19,259 bases of DNA from CAYJVP01 sp964373615 (GTDB taxonomy: Bacteria > Patescibacteriota > Patescibacteriia > UBA9934 > GWF2-40-263): assembly GCA_964373615.1 (NCBI GenBank), contig CAYJVP010000011.1, positions 1 to 19,259 of the forward strand. The letters run 5' to 3'. Position 1 is the stretch's first letter. The number at the start of each line of letters is the position of its first letter. Of the stretch, positions 1-5,640 are shown piece after piece. The position numbers were made by a program, and so were the translations under genes. Below the pieces are notes generated by a model. The model did not search any database, had not been told where the DNA came from, and saw only the letters and a list, made by a program, of their open reading frames with translations.

Positions 1-585
1 GACCCTTCGACCCGCCTTGGCCAAGGCTCCGGCGGGCAGGCAAGCTCAGGGCAGGGCACGTCGTATCTTGAATTTGAAATTCCAACGCGCGGGCTGATCG
101 GCTATCGCGCGGAGTTTTTGACGGACACGAAGGGACAAGGGATCTTGAACACGCTGCTTCTCGGCTATCGTCCGTATTCCGGCGAAATCAGCGCGAATCC
201 GCATGGCTCACTCATCTCAATGGAACCCGGCATGACCATGGGATACGCGCTCACAAATCTTCAGGACCGCGGGCAGATGTTTTTGGGTCCTGGGGTCGAG
301 GTGTATGTCGGGATGGTTGTGGGTCAGCACGCGCGCGCCGAGGATATCGAGGTGAATCCGTGCAAGGAAAAAAGACTTTCGAACATGCGAAGCAAAGGCG
401 ACGGCGCGGCTGTGGCGCTCGATACGCCGCGCGATATGTCGCTTGAAGAATGCCTGGAATATTTGGGCGAGGACGAGCTTCTCGAAGTCACGCCAAAGAG
501 CCTGCGCATTCGAAAATCTATTCTCGATCCCGTTCAGCGCAAACGTTCAAACGCGCAGAAGATAGAGCTCAACACAAGCGCGTGA
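1..585 (+). CDS. typA: GTP-binding protein TypA/BipA, C-terminal part (5' end outside window)
   Basis: Translational GTPase of the EF-G/LepA class that binds ribosomes and acts in stress and cold adaptation and in ribosome assembly. The frame is open from base 1, so 194 codons are visible; the full family is about 600 residues, and the GTPase domain lies upstream of the window. The TypA-specific C-terminal region is clear: FEIPTRGLIGYRAEFLTDT, then LQDRGQMFLGPGVEVYVGMVVG, CKEKRLSNMRSKGDGAAV, and the terminal DELLEVTPKSLRIRK. Codons 1-19 are an in-frame palindromic repeat (see the repeat entry) placed just before the conserved strand that leads into the RGLIG motif, where a surface loop is expected. 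The TGA stop forms part of the promoter of the next gene. Identification is secure; nothing can be said of its start or promoter. Confidence 0.95.
   Translation, partial: DPSTRLGQGSGGQASSGQGTSYLEFEIPTRGLIGYRAEFLTDTKGQGILNTLLLGYRPYSGEISANPHGSLISMEPGMTMGYALTNLQDRGQMFLGPGVEVYVGMVVGQHARAEDIEVNPCKEKRLSNMRSKGDGAAVALDTPRDMSLEECLEYLGEDELLEVTPKSLRIRKSILDPVQRKRSNAQKIELNTSA
3..56 (+). repeat. Nested palindromic repeat inside typA coding sequence
   Basis: CCCTTCGAC (3-11) and AAGCTCAGGGCAGG (42-55) look like the two halves of a dispersed CCTTCGACAAGCTCAGG-type repeat. A second palindrome splits them: CCCGCC (11-16) pairs with GGCGGG (31-36) around CCTTGGCCAAGG (15-26). The whole stretch stays in frame and adds a Gly/Ser/Gln-rich segment to TypA. 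A diverged uninterrupted copy lies at 17533-17557. Confidence 0.6.
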
Positions 586-611
586 TATACTAGCAACATC
601 CGAGGGAGGAT
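583..611 (+). promoter_or_regulatory. Extended -10 promoter and close Shine-Dalgarno of the antiporter gene
   Basis: TGATATACT (583-591) matches an extended -10 (TGn plus TATACT), with the TG taken from the typA stop codon. Transcription would begin near 598. GGGAGG (604-609) ends only two bases before ATG 612, unusually tight. The same TGATATACT plus GGAGGATATG arrangement recurs at 8625-8650. No convincing -35 is seen, as is usual for extended -10 promoters. Confidence 0.5.
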
Positions 612-2285
612 ATGTTGCTTGAAAGTCTCTTTTTCGAAATCGGCGCCGTGATCGTGGTCACGGCCGTTTTGGCATATCTCGCGCAGCTGCTGCGCCAGCC
701 GCTCATCATCGCCTACATTCTTTCAGGGGTGCTCGTCGGGCCGAGCCTGCTTGGCTTCACGCGATCCTCTGATGTATTCGGCGCCCTCTCTGAAGTTGGG
801 ATTGCGTTTTTGTTATTTACAGTAGGGCTTGGTCTCAACTGGCGGCGCGTGCGCGAAGTGGGAACCATCGCGGTGGCCAGTGGTGTGGCGCAGGTCATCT
901 TTACCTCTCTTGTGGGATTTTTGATCGCTGTGTGGCTCGGGTTTGATCCTTTGACCGCCATCTTTCTTTCCATTGCTTTTTCCTTTTCGAGCACGATCAT
1001 CATCGTGAAGCTTCTGATGGACAAGGAGGATCTTGATACGTTGTACGGAAAAATTTCTGTCGGTTTTCTCCTTGTTCAAGATCTGATCGCGATGGTCGTG
1101 CTCCTCATGCTCGGCGCGGTGAAAGACGGGGGCTCGCTTCCCGTTCTTCTGACCGGTTCGCTTTTCAAAGGCGTTTTGGTGGTGTTCGTTCTTTGGATGC
1201 TGGCCGTGTTTGTCATCCCAACCCTCACACGTTACGCGGCACGATCCCAGGAACTTCTGCTCTTGTTTGCACTCGGTTGGTGCTTTGCGGTGGCCGGTAC
1301 GCTTCTGTCTCTCGGGTTTGGCATGGAGATCGGAGCCCTGATTGCCGGGATTTCTCTTTCGGGAACCATCTACGAGCGTGAAATCAATGCGCGGGTGAAG
1401 CCCTTGCGCGATTTTTTTCTCGTGATTTTTTTTATCGTTCTTGGGACGCAGTTTCAACTTACGCATCTTGGCGGTTTGCTCTTGCCCGTGACGGTTTTTT
1501 CTCTTTTTGTGTTGATTGGCAACCCGCTCATCATGTTGCTCGTCATGCGCACGCTTGGCTACCATCCGCAGACGGCATTCTTGGTTGGCACGAACGTGGC
1601 ACAGATTTCCGAATTTTCTTTTATTATCCTTGGGGCAGCGGTCGGAGCTGGCCTTGTTCATTCTGCCGCGCTCTCCGTGAGCGCCTTGGTTGGGCTCGTC
1701 ACCTTTGCGGTGTGCACGTATCTCGTGAAATACAATGAGCGTTTGTACGGGCTCGCGCGTCCATTTTTGCGCTGGATGGAACAAAATAAAAAGCTACATG
1801 AAGCCCGAACAAAACGCTCTGTCGGATCGCGTATCATTCTTTTTGGCTATCATCGAACGGGTCAGGTTATTCTTCGGGATGTGCAAAAGCTGGATCGGAA
1901 TTTTTTGGTGGTGGATTATGATCCACAAGTTGTTGAAGCGCTTGAAGAGCAAAACGTGCCGGCCGTGTATGGTGACGCAGGCGATGAGGATTTCCTTCGG
2001 GATCTTCATGCGGAGCGTGCGAAACTCATCATCTCGACGATCCCTGACGCTGCGGTGAGTCTTGAACTTTTGCGCTATCTGCAGACGCGGAAATTTCGGG
2101 GGACAGCCATTGTGACCGTGAAGACCATTCCGGAAGTATCAGAGTGCTACCATCTTGGCGCAAGTTATGTCATCGTGCCAAGTGTGCTTGGAGCGAAGAA
2201 GTTTCAGGAGTTGTTACACACCAATCGATTCATGTCCGGGAATTGGAAAAAATTAGCGCGGAAAGAGATCTCGAATGAGGCTTGA
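612..2285 (+). CDS. CPA2-family K+/H+ (monovalent cation/proton) antiporter with TrkA-N domain (KefB-like)
   Basis: 557-residue inner-membrane transporter. Residues about 1-375 hold roughly 12 hydrophobic segments of a Na_H_Exchanger (CPA2) domain. Typical motifs are LAQLLRQPLIIAYILSGVLVGP near residues 23-44, a GLGLNW segment near 72-77, and the QD pair Q156-D157, which corresponds to the conserved ion-exchange residues of Kef proteins. Residues about 405-540 form a cytosolic TrkA-N (RCK) nucleotide-binding domain. It starts with a modified dinucleotide loop FGYHRTG (411-417; His replaces the middle Gly of GxGxxG) and has the acidic end of strand 2, VVDYD. Such domains gate transport in response to NAD(H), nucleotides or glutathione adducts; which ligand applies here is unknown. 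ATG 612 follows GGGAGGAT; TTG 615 is the only close alternative. It stands alone between typA and an independently transcribed small gene. Confidence 0.9.
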   Translation: MLLESLFFEIGAVIVVTAVLAYLAQLLRQPLIIAYILSGVLVGPSLLGFTRSSDVFGALSEVGIAFLLFTVGLGLNWRRVREVGTIAVASGVAQVIFTSLVGFLIAVWLGFDPLTAIFLSIAFSFSSTIIIVKLLMDKEDLDTLYGKISVGFLLVQDLIAMVVLLMLGAVKDGGSLPVLLTGSLFKGVLVVFVLWMLAVFVIPTLTRYAARSQELLLLFALGWCFAVAGTLLSLGFGMEIGALIAGISLSGTIYEREINARVKPLRDFFLVIFFIVLGTQFQLTHLGGLLLPVTVFSLFVLIGNPLIMLLVMRTLGYHPQTAFLVGTNVAQISEFSFIILGAAVGAGLVHSAALSVSALVGLVTFAVCTYLVKYNERLYGLARPFLRWMEQNKKLHEARTKRSVGSRIILFGYHRTGQVILRDVQKLDRNFLVVDYDPQVVEALEEQNVPAVYGDAGDEDFLRDLHAERAKLIISTIPDAAVSLELLRYLQTRKFRGTAIVTVKTIPEVSECYHLGASYVIVPSVLGAKKFQELLHTNRFMSGNWKKLARKEISNEA

Positions 2286-2326
2286 CCCCGCATTTGGGAA
2301 CAGGCCCCTTTTCGCGAAAGGCGGGA

Positions 2327-2355
2327 TTGACAGGAGGTCGATTCCGCGCTAGGCT
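2327..2355 (+). promoter_or_regulatory. TTGACA-N17-TAGGCT promoter of the small orphan gene
   Basis: A perfect -35 TTGACA (2327-2332), a 17-base spacer and TAGGCT (2350-2355) lie 38 bases before ATG 2393. Identical boxes and spacing occur at 17030-17058 before the TrmB-like gene, which supports this as a real promoter type of the organism. It lies outside the antiporter gene, so 2393-2749 is probably transcribed separately. Confidence 0.65.
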
Positions 2356-2392
2356 CGCAAGCTGTCATGATGCATGGCATGGAGAAGAGAGC

Positions 2393-2749
2393 ATGGGAGC
2401 CGTCATCGGTCTTGACGAAACGTTCGATCACCACCGCCGGATGCTCGCGCGGATCGCGGGAGTCCAGATCATTCTGGTCGATGAGTTCATCGTCGGGCTC
2501 GAGATCACGCTCTCACACGGGGTGACGCTCGAATGGCTGAGAGGCCTGTGTGCTGTCGTTTCGACGTCTTTTGGCCCGAAGCTGTACCGGGTGACACAAA
2601 CGAGATCCCTCGGTGATGCGGAGAGTGCATGGTTCGTCATGCTGGCTCGACAGTCTCACCTTTCGCTGCGTGATCCGCGCACTCCTCGCGCGGGTTACAT
2701 CACCTTCCTCTCCGGCGACATTCGCTGCGAGGTCCCGATCGTCTCTTAA
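2393..2749 (+). CDS. Small orphan protein of unknown function (118 aa)
   Basis: I do not recognise this family. ATG 2393 is chosen because GGAGAAGAGA (2381-2390) precedes it and the promoter at 2327-2355 lies inside any longer reading, ruling out a start at 2282. The protein begins MGAVIGLDETFDHHRRMLAR. It has an alternating hydrophobic stretch (VQIILVDEFIVGLEITL) and ends in a beta-like region with ITFLSGDIRCEVPIVS. There is no signal peptide and no clear membrane segment. It looks like a small soluble alpha/beta protein. Codons lean to C-ending Leu, Val and Ile (CTC, GTC, ATC), unlike the CTT-rich neighbours. The unit is self-contained, with its own promoter, SD and a terminator touching the stop codon, which could indicate a mobile or recently gained gene. 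That it is a real gene is likely; no function can be assigned. Confidence 0.65.
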   Translation: MGAVIGLDETFDHHRRMLARIAGVQIILVDEFIVGLEITLSHGVTLEWLRGLCAVVSTSFGPKLYRVTQTRSLGDAESAWFVMLARQSHLSLRDPRTPRAGYITFLSGDIRCEVPIVS

Positions 2750-2787
2750 CCCGCCGTCAGCCCACAGGGCAGGACCGGCGGGTTTTT
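2750..2787 (+). terminator. Rho-independent terminator of the small orphan gene
   Basis: CCCGCCG (2750-2756) pairs with CGGCGGG (2776-2782), followed by TTTTT (2783-2787). The stem begins on the base after the TAA stop. The 19-base loop is long for a terminator. Confidence 0.8.
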
Positions 2788-2795
2788 CAAAAATT

Positions 2796-2804
2796 TGATA
2801 CAAT
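2796..2804 (+). promoter_or_regulatory. Extended -10 promoter of the 516-aa coiled-coil gene
   Basis: TGATACAAT fits TGn plus TACAAT. The expected start of transcription is near 2811, giving a leader of about 17 bases to ATG 2828 with no SD. It directly follows the preceding terminator, so it is well placed. Confidence 0.5.
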
Positions 2805-2827
2805 GAGCTCGTCATATTTTTCATTCT

Positions 2828-4378
2828 ATGTCTAAGATCGACAATCCAAAACCAGCCGGTGACGACGAACTCGTCGGGCAGGAATTACCTGGCGCTTCCG
2901 GCCAGGCAAACAAGCGACTCACACCCGATCAAGTTTCACAATGGCAGCTCGAGAGAGAAATTTCTCATTTAGAAGCCAGCGGGCTTGAGGGAAAGATTAG
3001 AAAAGCCACCGAAGGTCGCGCGCCAACAGCCGCGGCGGAGATTCAACGCGACTATGCCACGGTCGACCACGCGCGACTTGATGTAAATCGTTTGAAAGGC
3101 CAGGCCGCTGGGGCGGATCAACGCCTTGCCCTGCATGATATCCACACGCTTCTTGATCGCATTCCCATGCGACTTGATATTGGGACAACGGTGTACGCAC
3201 CGGACGCTTCGGTGCGCAGCGGCCGCGATGCCGGATGGGAGGTTGAGGGAGTGGATGACGCTGCGGGTCGGTATCGCATAACGTCTGAGGTGACGGGCGA
3301 GACGCGTGTTGTGGGTCGTGAAGATCTCGAGGTCGTTCAGCCGGATTTTCTTCTTGTTCAAAAGGGAAAGACGATTCCAGTACAGCGTAGCTCTGGGGAG
3401 GTTGATCCTGGTTGGGAGGTCGTGCAGGTGGATGAGAAAAAAGGGATCGTGAACGTTCAGAAAGATGGCGAGCAGAATGGCAAGAGCGTTGTTTTGAAAA
3501 AAGAAATTGCATTGAAAGAAGCGTTGGCTCTTGTTCGCAAAGAGCTCGAGGGTGGTAAAGAAGCCCGGGGACGTTTCGATGCATCCGCGGAAGAGTTGGC
3601 TGACCTTGAGGCGGAGAAACAGAAGATCGTTGCCGCGATCGAGGCGGCGAGCGCAGGCAAAATCGGAGGACAGAGAGCTCGCGCCGATGAACGCGCGCGC
3701 GCGCTCGCCGGCGAGCCGAAACCAGGGTCGCTCGAATACATGTCTGCGCTTGCGGCGAAGATTGTTGACCTTGAGGGGAGACTCGTTCAGTTTGCCGGCA
3801 GGGCGAAAGGAGAGAAGGATCGCGCAGACATAAAACGTATTGAGCGCGAGCTCGCCGAAGCGAAGTATTGGACGCATCGAGAACGCGCCGAACTCATGCG
3901 CCAATCGCCTCGCTACAAAGCCGGAGATTTGGTGACGATCGAGCATCCAACCTACGGCGTGCAACAGTGGGGTGTGAAAGAGTTCGTCCAGGCCGGAGAG
4001 GAGTTTGATCCCATGAAGCAGGACCTCTATGTGGTCTGGGCGAGTGTTGAGCAGCCGAGCGGTGGAAGGAAAACCGAGTCCATGAAGGTGCCGCGTGAAA
4101 AGCTGGAGCTCTGGCAGGTGGACTACGGTGTATCGGGCGCTGCGCTCGTTTCGGTTGGTGACACGCTCCCGATAGAAACGTCTCCAGGGAAAATTAACTC
4201 TTACACCGTGGAGTCAATCGATGGAGGGATCGCGGGGATTCGATCTGTCAGGCCTGGATCCAAGGTTGAAGGGCTCGACACGACGAACCTTGAGAATCAT
4301 GCAAGGCGAGCGCTTGAAGAGACGGCATTGGCGAAAACAAACATGATGCGGGCGCAGAGGGAATTGAAAGCGGCATAG
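2828..4378 (+). CDS. Unrecognised 516-aa coiled-coil protein with apparent SH3-like beta repeats
   Basis: I know no named family. The N-terminus (1-40) is polar and disordered. Residues about 40-110 and 225-360 are rich in Glu, Lys, Ala and Arg and look like helices or coiled coils. Between and after them are four short beta-rich modules, at about 117-172, 174-232, 364-431 and 440-497. Modules 1 and 2 share GWEVEGVDD/GWEVVQVDE followed by a short strand and a charged turn; modules 1 and 3 end in REDLEVVQ and REKLELWQ. This suggests repeated small barrels of SH3/KOW type, by inference only. There is no signal peptide, membrane segment or obvious catalytic motif, so a cytosolic scaffold or nucleic-acid/protein-binding role is the most one can propose. 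ATG 2828 follows the extended -10 with a short SD-less leader. It ends 14 bases before the heat-shock promoter. Confidence 0.75.
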   Translation: MSKIDNPKPAGDDELVGQELPGASGQANKRLTPDQVSQWQLEREISHLEASGLEGKIRKATEGRAPTAAAEIQRDYATVDHARLDVNRLKGQAAGADQRLALHDIHTLLDRIPMRLDIGTTVYAPDASVRSGRDAGWEVEGVDDAAGRYRITSEVTGETRVVGREDLEVVQPDFLLVQKGKTIPVQRSSGEVDPGWEVVQVDEKKGIVNVQKDGEQNGKSVVLKKEIALKEALALVRKELEGGKEARGRFDASAEELADLEAEKQKIVAAIEAASAGKIGGQRARADERARALAGEPKPGSLEYMSALAAKIVDLEGRLVQFAGRAKGEKDRADIKRIERELAEAKYWTHRERAELMRQSPRYKAGDLVTIEHPTYGVQQWGVKEFVQAGEEFDPMKQDLYVVWASVEQPSGGRKTESMKVPREKLELWQVDYGVSGAALVSVGDTLPIETSPGKINSYTVESIDGGIAGIRSVRPGSKVEGLDTTNLENHARRALEETALAKTNMMRAQRELKAA

Positions 4379-4392
4379 TAGATCTGTAGATC

Positions 4393-4420
4393 TTGACAGG
4401 TGGAATTAGCACTCTATAAT
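4393..4420 (+). promoter_or_regulatory. Promoter of the hrcA-grpE-dnaK-dnaJ operon
   Basis: TTGACA (4393-4398), a 16-base spacer and a perfect TATAAT (4415-4420). Transcription should start near 4427, leaving about 20 leader bases before ATG 4447 and no SD. The -10 lies inside the CIRCE operator, so a bound HrcA would block polymerase directly. Confidence 0.85.
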
Positions 4421-4432
4421 TGGGAGTGCTAG
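4406..4432 (+). promoter_or_regulatory. CIRCE operator (HrcA binding site)
   Basis: TTAGCACTC (4406-4414), nine bases, then GAGTGCTAG (4424-4432). This matches the CIRCE consensus TTAGCACTC-N9-GAGTGCTAA except for the last base. The nine-base spacer begins with the TATAAT box. It is the known operator for HrcA, encoded immediately downstream, giving autoregulation released by heat or chaperone titration. Confidence 0.95.
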
Positions 4433-4446
4433 TTTGATTTTTAGAT

Positions 4447-5139
4447 ATGGATACGCGGCAGGAATGCATTCTTCGCGCCATTGTGGAGGAATATGTCCGC
4501 ACGGCCGAGCCGGTTGGATCAAAGTTTTTGGCATTCACGTCCGGCCTCGGCGTATCGCCCGCGACCATTCGAAACGACATGGCGACCCTTGAGGAGGAAG
4601 GGTATGTGCGGGCCCCGCACACCTCTGCCGGCCGGATACCAACGGAAAAAGGATACGAATACTATCTGCGTTTCGTCGAACCAAAACACGAACGCAGTGG
4701 CGAATCGCGACTCCGAAGTGCGGTCGAAGACGCGGACAGCGACGAGATGGCCATCAAAACGCTCGCCAAAACGCTTGTGGATCTGTCCGGTGAGACCGCG
4801 ATCGTTGCCTTTGATCCGCATTCAAGTTACTATATTGGCGTTTCTAACTTGTTTCAGAAGCCGGACTTTCAGGATTTGGCGGTCGTGCAGTCGCTTTCCG
4901 CGCTCGTCGATCGGTTCGACGAGGTGCTCGCACAAATTTTCGAAGCGGTGTCGCGCGAGCCTCAGGTCATGATCGGACGCGGAAATCCGTTCGGGCGCGA
5001 TATGGCCGCGATCGTTGTAAAATACCGGCTGCCGAACCATCGCGTGGGTGTGCTCGGTCTCGTCGGTCCGCTGCGTATGGATTACGGAAAAAATCTCGGG
5101 CTGATTGAGGAGGCGATCGAGGCCCTTCATCAAGAATGA
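4447..5139 (+). CDS. hrcA: Heat-inducible transcription repressor HrcA (short form)
   Basis: 230 residues against about 340 for typical HrcA. The N-terminal winged helix is intact: EPVGSKFLA, SPATIRNDMATLEEEGYV, then the hallmark PHTSAGRIPTEKGYEYYLRF near residues 50-72. The family C-terminal signature GVLGLVGPLRMDYGKNLGLIEE is also present. Both ends are kept, so the missing roughly 110 residues come from the middle, mainly the inserted dimerisation domain and part of the GAF-like domain. This is a reduced form and not a broken gene. HrcA binds CIRCE as a dimer, and its activity depends on GroEL in Bacillus; no groEL is in this window. It is the first gene of the operon, and its TGA overlaps a possible earlier grpE start (ATGA at 5136). 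Confidence 0.93.
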   Translation: MDTRQECILRAIVEEYVRTAEPVGSKFLAFTSGLGVSPATIRNDMATLEEEGYVRAPHTSAGRIPTEKGYEYYLRFVEPKHERSGESRLRSAVEDADSDEMAIKTLAKTLVDLSGETAIVAFDPHSSYYIGVSNLFQKPDFQDLAVVQSLSALVDRFDEVLAQIFEAVSREPQVMIGRGNPFGRDMAAIVVKYRLPNHRVGVLGLVGPLRMDYGKNLGLIEEAIEALHQE

Positions 5140-5144
5140 TAGCT

Positions 5145-5639
5145 ATGAGCGATGAACAAAGTGGGACACAGGGAACAGACGGGACAGGGAACATGGAACT
5201 GATACAGAAATGCGAGGAATATCTTGCCGGATGGAAACGCGCGCTCGCGGACTACGATAATTTGAAAAAGGACCTGGTGCGCGAGAAGGGGGAGATGCGC
5301 CGAGCGCTCACCGAAGAAATTCTCCTCGTGCTTCTTCCGATCATGGACAACTTTGACCAGGCCATGAAATTCAAACCAAACGGAGAGGATCCGAGCATTC
5401 AGACGTGGCTCTCGGGCGTGATGCAAGTACGCCATCAACTTGAGGAGGCGATGCGCAACCTCGGCGCCGAGCCGTTTGCGCGCGAAGGCGATGCGTTCGA
5501 TCCGTCTCTTCATGAGTCTGCTGGATCTCGCAAGGATGAGACGAAGCCGGATCACCATCTTCTTGACGTGGTGCAGCGGGGATGGAAACTCGGCGAGAAG
5601 GTCATTCGTCCCGCGAAGGTGGTGATTAACAGTTTATAA
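5145..5639 (+). CDS. grpE: Nucleotide exchange factor GrpE
   Basis: DnaK co-chaperone that speeds ADP release. 164 residues from ATG 5145; ATG 5136, overlapping the hrcA stop as ATGA, would add three residues (MIA) and is equally possible. After a disordered Gly/Thr/Gln-rich N-terminus coded by a GGGACA-type repeat, a long helix starts at MELIQKCEEYLAGWKRALADYDN, the usual dimer helix with the conserved AD(F/Y)xN pattern. The beta domain follows with FDPSLHES and the terminal motif VVQRGWKLGEKVIRPAKVVI. No clear SD. It lies tightly between hrcA and dnaK (one base gap), as expected for a coupled chaperone operon. Confidence 0.95.
   Translation: MSDEQSGTQGTDGTGNMELIQKCEEYLAGWKRALADYDNLKKDLVREKGEMRRALTEEILLVLLPIMDNFDQAMKFKPNGEDPSIQTWLSGVMQVRHQLEEAMRNLGAEPFAREGDAFDPSLHESAGSRKDETKPDHHLLDVVQRGWKLGEKVIRPAKVVINSL
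5163..5193 (+). repeat. GGGACA/GGGAACA low-complexity repeat in the grpE N-terminus
   Basis: Four G-rich units: GGGACACA, GGGAACAGAC, GGGACA, GGGAACAT. They encode the disordered GTQGTDGTGN. A related block lies in the dnaK 3' end (7449-7479), sharing the pattern CARGGRACAGAYGGGA; a shorter related piece is in pilM. Confidence 0.6.
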
Positions 5640-5640
5640 T

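Noticed and set aside
813..1784. Long minus-strand open frame opposite the antiporter gene (323 codons)
   Set aside because: Highly basic composition rich in His, Lys and Arg, no family resemblance, and fully antisense to a clear gene.
2286..2326. CCTTT/AAAGG hairpin after the antiporter gene as terminator
   Set aside because: Short stem and no T run; the following sequence is the TTGACA promoter.
2969..3964. Long minus-strand open frame (331 codons) opposite the 516-aa gene
   Set aside because: No promoter, SD or protein-like composition; the plus frame has a promoter, internal repeats and normal composition.
4447..5139. hrcA as a pseudogene because it is short
   Set aside because: Both terminal signatures and the reading frame are intact, and its CIRCE operator is preserved.
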